Assembly: GCA_037482215.1 (NCBI GenBank)
Contig: CP148074.1
Coordinates: 3,906,001-3,970,000, forward strand
DNA length: 64,000 nt
Direction of reading: 5' to 3'
Source of the DNA: Pseudomonas mendocina
Lineage (GTDB): Bacteria; Pseudomonadota; Gammaproteobacteria; Pseudomonadales; Pseudomonadaceae
Part shown: positions 49,032 to 57,599 of the stretch, one piece after another
Layout of the letters: every line of letters starts with the position of its first letter
Position numbering within the stretch: position 1 is the first letter of the stretch
Made by a program: the position numbers and the translations under genes
Notes under the pieces: model-generated
Told to the model about the DNA's origin: nothing
Database searches by the model: none
What the model saw: only the letters and a program-made list of their open reading frames with translations

Positions 49032-49060
49032 CGCGTGAGCCTGGTCTCAGGACTCACGCG
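49032..49060. terminator. Hairpin between waaL and the acetyltransferase gene
   Basis: CGCGTGAG and CTCACGCG pair, with an inner CCTG / CAGG pair and a four-base loop, giving a 12-bp stem with one bulge. It overlaps the 3' end of the acetyltransferase gene and lies between convergent genes. Confidence 0.55.
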
Positions 49061-49667
49061 CGCGGGCGTAACGTAGAAAGTCATCTAAGCGATCGCTGCA
49101 TAGCAACGGGCTGATTTCACGCAATTCTTGTTCCGGCCAATCCCACCAGGCTGTCTGCAATAGCTGCTCGCATAGATCTGGAGCAAAGCGCCAGCGAACA
49201 TGCTGCGCAGGATTCCCAGCAACGATGGAATAGGGTGCAACGTCTTTCGTGACTACCGCACCCGCCGCTACGACAGCACCATGCCCAATGGTGACGCCGG
49301 ACAAAATCATGCAATTGGTACACAACCAAACATCGCTACCAATCACAACATCCCCACGACTGACCGCGTAATCAACCACATCCTTCGCCTCGTCAAACAT
49401 GACGGGAAAAGGATAGGTTGTGATCCAGTCCGGACGATGATGCCCGCCCAGAAAAATTTCTACGTTTTCAGCAATTGACGTGTAACGACCAATCCGCAGC
49501 GTACTGCCTTCTTTCCAGTCGTGGACAAGCGGTAGGCCATACGTTCCCACCCCTATCTCGTAGTCTGGGTAACGCTGCAGAAACTTTGCTGCACCGCGCA
49601 GGAATTTCGGCAGCCGCCGAATTTCCTTTTTTTGGCGTTTTTGCTTAAAACGTGAAAACCAGCCCAT
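49047..49667 (-). CDS. CatB-related hexapeptide O-acetyltransferase
   Basis: A 206-residue left-handed beta-helix acetyltransferase of the xenobiotic-acetyltransferase (XAT) type. The repeat region spans about 60-170: LRIGRYTSIAENVEIFLGGHHRPDW, with the catalytic His in GGHHR, then VIGSDVWLCTNCMILSGVTIGHGAVV and the GNPAQHVRWRF capping segment. It is likely to acetylate a sugar of the outer core or O antigen rather than a drug, judging from its place next to glycosyltransferases. It is 4 bp downstream of the GT2 gene. Confidence 0.83.
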   Translation of the reverse strand: MGWFSRFKQKRQKKEIRRLPKFLRGAAKFLQRYPDYEIGVGTYGLPLVHDWKEGSTLRIGRYTSIAENVEIFLGGHHRPDWITTYPFPVMFDEAKDVVDYAVSRGDVVIGSDVWLCTNCMILSGVTIGHGAVVAAGAVVTKDVAPYSIVAGNPAQHVRWRFAPDLCEQLLQTAWWDWPEQELREISPLLCSDRLDDFLRYARARES

Positions 49668-49671
49668 AACA

Positions 49672-50556
49672 TCAGGCCTTCTCTATCGGAGAAAAATACA
49701 ACCGCATCAAGCCTCGCCAGGTTTTCTTAGTCCAATGTCGTAGAGGTATCTGCCGCAACAACTCTCTAGCGAGCTCATGATCACGGTTCGACACTTTGAG
49801 AAACATCGAATTCAAAAAACGCATGCGGACGGATTCATACTGCGGGTGCTGCTGATATTGAGCGTATATCCCAAGTATGCTGTCGATCATGAATCGGTGA
49901 TTTTTGTAAGAGTTAGTCGCGTGCTTACGATACTGGGCCAAAACCTCCCCTAGGCAATCAATGAAGTAGCCTGCATGGGTAATTTTCAGCTCGATAGCCA
50001 GATCCTCTAGACGAATTTCGGGATCGAACCCCCCAACTTTCTCTAAAGCTTCCTTGCGAATCATCAGTGTAGTAGCTGGTGCGTAGGGCTTACGCTCCAT
50101 AAAGACATCATCGAAGTCCATACGCCGAAACGGCACATCACGCCGCTGCCGGTGCTCTGGAAAAAGCTCGCCATTGGAGTCAATCAACTCGATATTGCCG
50201 GCACATATACCAACCTCCGGCTTGCCCTGCATGTAAGCAACCTGCTTGGCCAAGCGTTCTGGCAGCATCACATCATCAGAACCGAAGGGCACAATCAGAG
50301 ATCCCTTGCTTCGAGCGATCGCCGAATTCAGGGTTCGCGTCAAACCCTGATTTTTCTGAACCTGAAAGTCGAAACCATACACAGCCTGCAAGCGCTGAAT
50401 GCGCTCTACACTGTCATCCGTCGAGCCATCATCGACCACCAACAACTCAACATGCTCGTACGTTTGCTGCACCACACTAATGATGCACTGCTCGATGTAG
50501 GGGGCGTGGTTATAGGAAGCGATGATTACGCTAACCAAAGGCATTGACTGGGTCAT
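49672..50556 (-). CDS. GT2 family glycosyltransferase
   Basis: A 294-residue GT-A transferase. It begins LVSVIIASYNHAPYIEQC, has the nucleotide-binding VVDDGSTDDS at about residue 40 and the metal site VPFGSDDVMLPERL near 92, followed by the acceptor region RLEDLAIELKITHAGY. It resembles core rhamnosyltransferases such as WapR, but the acceptor cannot be told from sequence. The start overlaps the GT4 stop by four bases. Confidence 0.87.
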   Translation of the reverse strand: MTQSMPLVSVIIASYNHAPYIEQCIISVVQQTYEHVELLVVDDGSTDDSVERIQRLQAVYGFDFQVQKNQGLTRTLNSAIARSKGSLIVPFGSDDVMLPERLAKQVAYMQGKPEVGICAGNIELIDSNGELFPEHRQRRDVPFRRMDFDDVFMERKPYAPATTLMIRKEALEKVGGFDPEIRLEDLAIELKITHAGYFIDCLGEVLAQYRKHATNSYKNHRFMIDSILGIYAQYQQHPQYESVRMRFLNSMFLKVSNRDHELARELLRQIPLRHWTKKTWRGLMRLYFSPIEKA

Positions 50557-51704
50557 ATCGAGCGCCCCACTTCTTTTAGAGAGCGTTCAATCAACAGCAG
50601 GTATTGCTCTCGGAATGTTTCAATATCGTGATTGGTGCACAGGTAGTTGTAGGCTTGCTCGCCCTTGCTGCGTAACTGCTCGTCACTCAGCTGCAAGTAG
50701 GAATCCAAAGCAGCAGCCAGTCCGTCTACATCTTTCGGCGCAACGGCAATACCACCCGCCCCTTCGATCAACGGCAACATTGCGGGTACGTTTGAAGCAA
50801 TAACAGGCAAGTGCCCACTCATACCTTCAAGCAAAGCCAGCCCCAAGCCCTCCGCCAGTGAGGGCATAGTCCACACATCAAATGCACGGACATACTGCAG
50901 TGCATTCTCACGAAAGCCCAGCATATGTACACGTTCCTCAAGTCCCAATCGACGCGCCTCTTCAAGTAGCGGCAGCTCTTCGCGCCCCTTTCCGATAATG
51001 GCAAGATGGACTTGTGGATAACGGTCCTTGACCTTAGCAAAAGCTTGCAGAAGGTAAGTGTGCCCTTTAACACGCACCAGCCGCCCCAGCGCTCCGACCA
51101 TACGCACATCAGTCGGCAACCCAAGCAAGCGGCGAGCCTCTTCACGCGAATGTTGCAGAGCTGAGGCCTGCTCGATATCAATGGCGTTGGTAATTGCAAC
51201 TGTATTGGCATCTGTAAAGCCGCATTTGCAATCCAACAAGTATTGCTTCACTGCTGGCGACACACCGACAAAACGCCATGCTTTGTCAATTAGGCGCTTA
51301 GCCTGACTGCGCCTGTAATAGCGGTCATACTCACCAAAGCCGTGTGAAATGCCAATACAGAGGGGCACCTTCAGCCAACGGTTGAGCTGCAGCAGCATAT
51401 TGACGGGTTTAAAGCGGTTGCAGATGACCACATCGAACTGCTCTTCACGGCAAAAGCGGTAAAGCCGCCACAAGGCACGCAAGCGCATACCCTTAAGCTG
51501 TTTATCACTGAACTCAAAATATACGGAACGATCTGCTTTACTGACCGGTTCGCTAGGGCCAGGCTTACCGCGCAGAAAGGCCGCCACAGTCTCGTAGCGG
51601 TCCCCTGGCAGAGCCTTGATTATTTGCTCTGCTAAGTCAGCAAAATCATGAGTTTTGACATTGTAGTCGGGCTGTAGCTGTAGAACCTTGGTACGCCTAA
51701 GCAT
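50553..51704 (-). CDS. GT4 family glycosyltransferase
   Basis: A 383-residue GT-B retaining transferase. The C-terminal donor domain starts after about residue 190 with VRMVGALGRLVRVKGH, and the EX7E-like motif is EGLGLALLEGM (about 300). Residues 1-180 form the acceptor side, with ISHGFGEYDRYYRR. The family recalls the Ssg/PA5001-type enzymes of Pseudomonas LPS core. TAATG overlap links it to the upstream DUF6625-like gene, and a 4-bp overlap to the GT2 gene downstream. Confidence 0.87.
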   Translation of the reverse strand: MLRRTKVLQLQPDYNVKTHDFADLAEQIIKALPGDRYETVAAFLRGKPGPSEPVSKADRSVYFEFSDKQLKGMRLRALWRLYRFCREEQFDVVICNRFKPVNMLLQLNRWLKVPLCIGISHGFGEYDRYYRRSQAKRLIDKAWRFVGVSPAVKQYLLDCKCGFTDANTVAITNAIDIEQASALQHSREEARRLLGLPTDVRMVGALGRLVRVKGHTYLLQAFAKVKDRYPQVHLAIIGKGREELPLLEEARRLGLEERVHMLGFRENALQYVRAFDVWTMPSLAEGLGLALLEGMSGHLPVIASNVPAMLPLIEGAGGIAVAPKDVDGLAAALDSYLQLSDEQLRSKGEQAYNYLCTNHDIETFREQYLLLIERSLKEVGRSI

Positions 51705-52594
51705 TATTTCTCACACTCGAAACCTTGGGGACTTACAGACCAAGCGTGGCTTTTAGCCAAAGTAGCTGATGCGTCCAACTCCGCTTGAGGCACCTTCTTC
51801 CAGGCTTCCTGCTTCCAGACGATAAAGTGAAAGTAAGGAAACTCGCGGACACCATCACGATTATTAGTGAGCTTACCTGTCCGCCAGTACCACTTCTCGG
51901 GAAAGGCGCGACTGCCATCATGCCAGCTAATCCGCGCGCAAGGCGTGCTAAAAGCCTCGACAAACTCACTACGACGATAAAAAGGGTTAAATAGGGTGCC
52001 AATAATTTTCTGCATCACATCCGGCAGATTCTTGTTACGCAGGAATAAACGCGTAAACGCACCCTCGTCCAAAGCCTGATGCTTAGGATCACAGAAGCGC
52101 TCTTTCCACTTGGGGATCTGCTTGAAGGCCTCGCGCATACGGGCATTATTGCGTATGAGACAGAGGTGACCCGAAACCCGGCGTGCATGAGTTGAATACA
52201 GATCGTAGCGACTCAAACGCTCATCCGTGAAATAGGCTCGAATATCACCATATATGAGGTCAATATCTCCAAATCCCCAAAAGTCATACCCTTGCAGATC
52301 ATCCTGATGAATCAGGCCAAACGCCGGACGGATATCACACAGCTTATACGCTCTGTCAGGACGAAAATCTGCGCCTAGCTTCTGGGAAACCAACGCACAG
52401 TACTCTGAAAAGCTCATCCTGACCAAACGCACATTTTCCGGACAGTCCTCTAGCTCCTCACAGTCGCTATAGAACACCCAGTTCACCGTCGGATTGAAGC
52501 GGCAACTCTGGAGAAAAAACGGCATCCAGAATGGCCATTTGCCAAAATACGGCATCACCAAACAAATACTAGGTGAAGCGCTTACTCCATTCAT
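51704..52594 (-). CDS. DUF6625-type putative glycosyltransferase
   Basis: A 296-residue soluble protein. The N-terminus ICLVMPYFGKWPFWMPFFL and YDFWGFGDIDLIYGDIRAYF carry a GT-A-like DxD motif (GDIDL at about 110). Residues 140-150 contain HARRVSGHLCLIRNN. This matches a family annotated as DUF6625 or as a putative glycosyltransferase; it is not assigned to a CAZy family that I recall. The start ATG at 52594 is used; a TTG 12 bp upstream is the only earlier start. First gene of a four-gene block reading to the acetyltransferase. Confidence 0.72.
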   Translation of the reverse strand: MNGVSASPSICLVMPYFGKWPFWMPFFLQSCRFNPTVNWVFYSDCEELEDCPENVRLVRMSFSEYCALVSQKLGADFRPDRAYKLCDIRPAFGLIHQDDLQGYDFWGFGDIDLIYGDIRAYFTDERLSRYDLYSTHARRVSGHLCLIRNNARMREAFKQIPKWKERFCDPKHQALDEGAFTRLFLRNKNLPDVMQKIIGTLFNPFYRRSEFVEAFSTPCARISWHDGSRAFPEKWYWRTGKLTNNRDGVREFPYFHFIVWKQEAWKKVPQAELDASATLAKSHAWSVSPQGFECEK

Positions 52595-53249
52595 TGCATG
52601 ATCCAAAATGTTTTACTTATAGACGCTCAGCGAGTTGGGTCGATATTCTCAGCCACGCTCAACCGCCATCCTGTATATCACTAGCAAGAGCAGGGCGGCC
52701 TAAGTCAGCCCCAGAGCGATGTGAGCCGCACCTAAGCAAACGACTCAACACATGGCATTTGATCGCTCCCACCTTTGCTGACACTGTGCTCTGGCTCCAT
52801 GCCCCACGCAGCCACACCCTCAGTTTTACTAATAGCCCCAAACACTTATCGATGACCAATAAGTAGAGCACTGGGCTACACGCAATCACGATCGCATGCG
52901 AGATTGATCTTAGGACAATATGGATGATTCGCACTCAACCAATCCACAGACCTACTGTCACTCTGTTTCTCCGATTAACCCACCAAGACGATTCTTGGCA
53001 GAATCGAAGCTCGAGTCATAGCGACAGAGCACGCTCGTAAACCCAGCTTGCATCTCAAGAAAGCTACTTCAGATTCAATTTTCTGCGCCCCAAAGGTGCC
53101 GCCCTAAAGCGAACCAACCTGACCGACAGCTCCTTTAAATAGCAGACTGAGCTCACGGCTTCAGCCACATAGACTAACCAGCTCTCAACCCAGAACAGCG
53201 CGAAAAGATAATGATCGAAAGTGACAAGCGCCACTATGCAAAACCAAAC
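52595..53249. other. 655-bp gene-free region in the LPS locus
   Basis: No open frame here looks real. A 91-codon frame on the reverse strand (52659-52934) has a short hydrophobic run (AIVIACSPVLYLLVI) but no family motif and poor codon use. The stretch separates the variable glycosyltransferase block from the conserved core operon. It may hold the promoter of the downstream block or a decayed gene. I see no clear repeat or hairpin. Confidence 0.5.
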
Positions 53250-54371
53250 TTATTGGAAATTGCGAACAAATGCCAAATTCCAGAATACGCGCTGAGCCGC
53301 CTCGTCACTAAATCGCTCCGCTAAGTGAGACTCGAATAGTGACGAATCAGTAAGCGGCTTAGCACTTTGCTGAATCAAGCAGAACGACAGCTTGTTAGCA
53401 TCCGCAAGAGGGAACAGTTGCCCAACTCCCTGCACCACCTCACGCCCGCCGCCGCAATCCGTGCCGATCACCGGCACTCCGGCAGCCATTGCTTCAAGCA
53501 GCACCATACCGAACGGCTCGTGGTCAGAGCTCAAGACAAATACATCAAATGCCCTGAAGTAGCAGCGCCCTTGCGGAACCTGCCCGAGGAAGCGGACGTG
53601 ATCAGCTACAGCCAGTTCTTGGGCAAGCGCCTTGAGCTTGCCCTCAAGTCTGCCGCTTCCCATGATGGCCAGCAGGCTACCAACTGGCAGTTGCGGTAGG
53701 GCTTGAGCGAAACCACGAATCAGGGTGGCCTGATCCTTATCAGGGTGCAAACGCCCTACGTTACCGACTACCCAAGCATCTTGCGGCAGCCCGAGATGCT
53801 CCCGGGCCTGCACGCGGCTAACCTGCTCAGCCTGAACGGCAGCAACATCAATGCGGTTATAGAGGGTCTGAATACGTTCAGCAGGCCACTGCGGCAGGCA
53901 GTCGCGCATATCATCGCGCACCGCATCGGAGACACCGATCAAACTAAGACGCTTGCGGAAGAAGTTAGCGAACAGCTGCCGCGAACGGCGTCGATAGTCA
54001 CCGAATGCGTGATGAATCCCCAATACCGGAAGGTCACTCCCCAGCAGGGCGACATAAATCGGCTTAAAGCGGTGGGCAATGCACAATTTGAAGTTGCGCG
54101 TTGCAACAATCCGCTTTAAATCACGAATTGCTCCTAATTTTAGACCGCGCACCTGACGGCTAGAGTAATCAAGAAAAACAACCTCATCCGAGGCCGAACC
54201 CTGTTCAACCTCAGCACTTGGTTTACCGGTCAGGTAGACGGTACACACCTTGTACGCAGTCCCGGAAAACAGGGCTGCGTACTGACGAGCGCAACCCAGA
54301 AACGGGCCATCATATCCATGACAGAACTGCAAAACCCAAAGATCACGCCCCGTTGAATCAGATGCTGTCAT
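53250..54371 (-). CDS. wapH: GT4 glycosyltransferase, WapH-like
   Basis: A 373-residue GT-B transferase with HAFGDYRRRSR near 125 and donor-site EPFGMVLLEAM near 290, a clear EX7E motif. Position directly after the core carbamoyltransferase matches WapH (PA5004), the transferase thought to add a core glucose in P. aeruginosa. The ATG at 54371 has AAGGA five bases upstream; it overlaps the end of the carbamoyltransferase gene by 14 bp. The very last residues (RNFQ) are at the edge of the gene-free region. Confidence 0.78.
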   Translation of the reverse strand: MTASDSTGRDLWVLQFCHGYDGPFLGCARQYAALFSGTAYKVCTVYLTGKPSAEVEQGSASDEVVFLDYSSRQVRGLKLGAIRDLKRIVATRNFKLCIAHRFKPIYVALLGSDLPVLGIHHAFGDYRRRSRQLFANFFRKRLSLIGVSDAVRDDMRDCLPQWPAERIQTLYNRIDVAAVQAEQVSRVQAREHLGLPQDAWVVGNVGRLHPDKDQATLIRGFAQALPQLPVGSLLAIMGSGRLEGKLKALAQELAVADHVRFLGQVPQGRCYFRAFDVFVLSSDHEPFGMVLLEAMAAGVPVIGTDCGGGREVVQGVGQLFPLADANKLSFCLIQQSAKPLTDSSLFESHLAERFSDEAAQRVFWNLAFVRNFQ

Positions 54372-56112
54372 ACCAGTCCTTGCCATCCTTAACCACCAGA
54401 ATGTCCTCCATGATCAGGTACTGCAGATCCGAGCCATAGAACATGTTCAAAGCATCGGTAGGCGAGCAAATCATCGGTTCGCCACGACGGTTAAGCGACG
54501 TGTTGAGTGACACGCCGTTGCCGGTCAGCTTCTCCAGCTCCAGCATCATGTCGTAATAACGCGGGTTGTATTCCCGCTTGAGTACTTGAGCACGGGACGT
54601 GCCGTCTTCGTGGACCACTTCGCCGACACGGGTTTTCCACTCTTCATTCACTTCAAAGGTGAAGGTCATGAATGGGCTCGGGTGATCCACCTTGAGCATC
54701 TGCGGACCAACGGTATCCAACATCGACGGGCAGAAAGGCCTCCAACGCTCACGGAACTTGATCTGCTCATTAATACGGTCAGCAACACCGGGCACACTCG
54801 GGCAACCAATAATCGAACGGCCACCCAGTGCACGCGGACCGAACTCCATACGGCCCTGGAACCAAGCCACAGGATTGCCATCGACCATAATCTTGGCGAT
54901 GCGTTGCGGCATATTGTCGATCTTCTTCCACACCGGCTTGCTCGGGTGGCGAGCACAGGCCGCAATCACATCTTCATTGCTGTAAGACGGGCCGAGGTAA
55001 ACGTGCTCCATCTTCTCCACCGGCACACCGCGCTGGTGAGAAACATAGGCAGCCGCACCTACTGCAGTACCGGCGTCGCCGGAAGCAGGCTGGACGAACA
55101 GCTCCTTAACTTCGTCGCGGGCGATGATCTTCTGGTTCAGCTTGACGTTCAGCGCACAGCCACCAGCGAAAGCGATCTTGCCGGTCTGTTTGATGATGTC
55201 ACCCAGGTAGTAATCCATCATTTCCAGCGCCAATTTCTCGAACAACGCTTGCATGCTGGCGGCGTAGTGGATGTACGGGTCATCAGCGATATCGCCTTCA
55301 CGCTTCGGCCCCAGCCACTCGATCAGCTTGGGCGAGAAGTAGTAGCCTTTCCCCTTCTCTTTGTAGCGGCGCAGACCGATGACGTTGGCGTAGTCAGTGT
55401 TAATCACCAGTTCGCCGTTTTCAAATTTGGCCAGGCGGGAGAAGTCGTACTTGCTGGCGTCACCGTAGGGCGCCATGCCCATCACTTTGAATTCGCCATC
55501 GAGCATTTCAAAGCCAAGGAACTCAGTGATCGCACCGTACAAGCCGCCTAGGGAATCCGGATCGTAGAACTCTTTGATCTTGTGGATCTTGCCGTTTTCG
55601 CCATAGCCAAAGAAGGTCGTGGCGTACTCACCCTTACCGTCGATGCCCATGATCGCCGTCTTCTCGGTGAAACCCGAGCAGTGATAGGCGCTGGAGGCGT
55701 GGGCCAGATGGTGTTCGACTGGCTCGATTTTGACCTTCTTGGTGTCGAAACCCAGTTGTTCCAGGCACCAGACGATCTTGTTGCGGTAGCGCTTATAACG
55801 GCGGTTGCCCATCAGGATCGCGTCAAGGGAACGATCCGGCGCATACCAGTAACGCTTGGCGTAGTGCCAACGAGCCTTACCGAACAGGCTGATTGGTGCG
55901 AACGGAATCGCCACGACATCAACATCGGACGGCTTGATACCCGCCTGCTCAAGGCAGAACTTGGCTGACTCGTAAGGCATGCGGTTCTTTGCGTGCTTGT
56001 CGCGTACAAAACGCTCTTCTTCAGCAGCGGCAATCAGTTTTCCGTCGATATACAACGCGGCGGAAGGGTCATGGCTGAGCGCGCCGGAAAGGCCGAGAAT
56101 CGTCAATGCCAC
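54358..56112 (-). CDS. LPS core carbamoyltransferase (NodU/CmcH family)
   Basis: A 584-residue O-carbamoyltransferase. The N-terminal Kae1-like domain contains HHLAHASSAYH (about 134-144), which binds iron and the carbamoyladenylate; the C-terminal YrdC-like domain has GGCALNVKLNQK near 315 and FGPRALGGRS near 421. In P. aeruginosa the gene at this position (PA5005) is linked to 7-O-carbamoylation of a core heptose. It follows the double-kinase gene by 14 bp. Confidence 0.9.
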   Translation of the reverse strand: MALTILGLSGALSHDPSAALYIDGKLIAAAEEERFVRDKHAKNRMPYESAKFCLEQAGIKPSDVDVVAIPFAPISLFGKARWHYAKRYWYAPDRSLDAILMGNRRYKRYRNKIVWCLEQLGFDTKKVKIEPVEHHLAHASSAYHCSGFTEKTAIMGIDGKGEYATTFFGYGENGKIHKIKEFYDPDSLGGLYGAITEFLGFEMLDGEFKVMGMAPYGDASKYDFSRLAKFENGELVINTDYANVIGLRRYKEKGKGYYFSPKLIEWLGPKREGDIADDPYIHYAASMQALFEKLALEMMDYYLGDIIKQTGKIAFAGGCALNVKLNQKIIARDEVKELFVQPASGDAGTAVGAAAYVSHQRGVPVEKMEHVYLGPSYSNEDVIAACARHPSKPVWKKIDNMPQRIAKIMVDGNPVAWFQGRMEFGPRALGGRSIIGCPSVPGVADRINEQIKFRERWRPFCPSMLDTVGPQMLKVDHPSPFMTFTFEVNEEWKTRVGEVVHEDGTSRAQVLKREYNPRYYDMMLELEKLTGNGVSLNTSLNRRGEPMICSPTDALNMFYGSDLQYLIMEDILVVKDGKDWYDSI

Positions 56113-56126
56113 AGGTCTAACCTCAT

Positions 56127-57599
56127 TTAAACAGGCTCACCGGCTTCGGGAGCCGACGGTATACGTTGATCCAGCAACTGATGCAGGGCTGAGTCAGCCG
56201 GCCAGTTGCGCAAAAAGCGTGCGCGGTCGCGGGCATAAGCCTTAGCAAAACCGCTCGCGCTGTGGTGTTGTTGCATGGCGTCTAGATCTATCAATGACCA
56301 GCGCGCCAACTGCTCGTCCCAGATGACGTTATGACCTTTAAGATCGCCGTGGCTAATACGCTCTCTGAGCAAAGCCGCAAACAGTCGATCAAGCGCCAAC
56401 AACTCCGATTCTGGGGGTAAAACGACTGCATCCTTGAGTGTATAAGGCTGAAAACGCTCGATTATATCCTGCCCGCCGCAGTATTCGGTAATCAGGTAGG
56501 CACGACCGCGCAACCAGCACCAGCGCCGCTCAACCACCGCCAGCAGCTCAGGCGTGGCAATGCCCAGCAGTTGCAAGCGATGCCCTTCGACCCAGCTGTG
56601 CCAGGCGCGGCTAGGACGCCAGAAGCGTTTAAGCCAGTGCAGCACACCTTTAACGTTATAGCGTTTGACCACCAGCGGGCGGCCTTGCAGTTGCACCTTG
56701 GCGACCGTCGCGGCACCTCCGGTCTTATAGACGTGGCCCTGATCAGTCAGCAGATCAAGGTTATTGAGCAGTGGCTGCAACGTGCTTTCGTCTTCCCGGC
56801 GCACGACCTGAAGCCCAAAAGCCCCGATCTTTGCCGCGAACAGCGTGCAATCGCGGGCAATCTTGCGTAGATAGTCACGCAAACGCCACTTACGAACTTT
56901 TCCGACTTCTTTCAGCAGCGCCTCAAGCGGCAGGGCATGTTCGCCATTGGCCAGCAAATAGTGAACCAGCAACTCCTCAGTCCACGGCGTCAGCTCGGCG
57001 GGCAACTGCGCAAAAAACACCCCCAAATTGCTCAGCACCTTGTCTCTGGACAACGGCTTACCAGCCACTTCCACTTCAACGCCTCCGCCATCAATAACGA
57101 AGAGTTGACCGTTGTGACGCATCAGGTTGTCCAGGTGCAAATCCGACTGCCACAAGCCCTTGCTGTGCATCGTGGCGATTGCAGCCAGCGCCTCCCCCAG
57201 GACGGCCTGCTGCGCATCACTGAGCTGCGGCTCAGTCTCGACCGCACGCCAGGCATCCCACAGGCTTTCCGCACCATCGAGATAATCGAACAGCAGCCAG
57301 CCACCCTCGCCTTCGCGCAGACCATCGGCTACCAACAGCGGTGTTATTAACTGCTGCTCAGCGAGCAAACGTGCACCCTCCAGCTCACGCTGGAAATGCC
57401 GTGCCGCCTTGCTGCCGACCAGCAGCTTGGCCAGTACCCTACGCCCCCGCCACGTTGCCTGGCCGACATATCGCTGGCCCGGTAATACACGTAACCAACG
57501 CTCAATTGTCAGTTCGGAAATACCCGCAGCATCGGCCAGTTCAAGTTGCAAAGGCAGTACAGGAGTGCGGCCAGCTCCAGCCAGATCGGCCAATTTCAT
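56127..57599 (-). CDS. Tandem-kinase protein (two InaA/lipopolysaccharide-kinase-like domains)
   Basis: A 490-residue protein with two kinase-like units. Unit 1 (about 30-235) has QRELEGARLL and the catalytic loop QSDLHLDNLM followed by FVIDGGGVEV. Unit 2 (about 285-475) has VVKRYNVKGVLHW and a complete loop HGDLKGHNVIW followed by SLIDLDAM. Both units keep Asp and Asn of the loop. The family sits in the LPS core operon in Pseudomonas (PA5006 position). Substrate unknown; heptose phosphate addition is the natural guess. ATGA overlap with wapQ. Confidence 0.85.
   Translation of the reverse strand: MKLADLAGAGRTPVLPLQLELADAAGISELTIERWLRVLPGQRYVGQATWRGRRVLAKLLVGSKAARHFQRELEGARLLAEQQLITPLLVADGLREGEGGWLLFDYLDGAESLWDAWRAVETEPQLSDAQQAVLGEALAAIATMHSKGLWQSDLHLDNLMRHNGQLFVIDGGGVEVEVAGKPLSRDKVLSNLGVFFAQLPAELTPWTEELLVHYLLANGEHALPLEALLKEVGKVRKWRLRDYLRKIARDCTLFAAKIGAFGLQVVRREDESTLQPLLNNLDLLTDQGHVYKTGGAATVAKVQLQGRPLVVKRYNVKGVLHWLKRFWRPSRAWHSWVEGHRLQLLGIATPELLAVVERRWCWLRGRAYLITEYCGGQDIIERFQPYTLKDAVVLPPESELLALDRLFAALLRERISHGDLKGHNVIWDEQLARWSLIDLDAMQQHHSASGFAKAYARDRARFLRNWPADSALHQLLDQRIPSAPEAGEPV

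Noticed and set aside
52659..52934. 91-codon reverse-strand frame in the LPS gap
   Set aside because: No ribosome-binding site or family motif; treated as a possible relic only.
54586..55551. Forward frame of 321 codons opposite the carbamoyltransferase
   Set aside because: Overlaps an intact NodU-type gene and shows no motifs.
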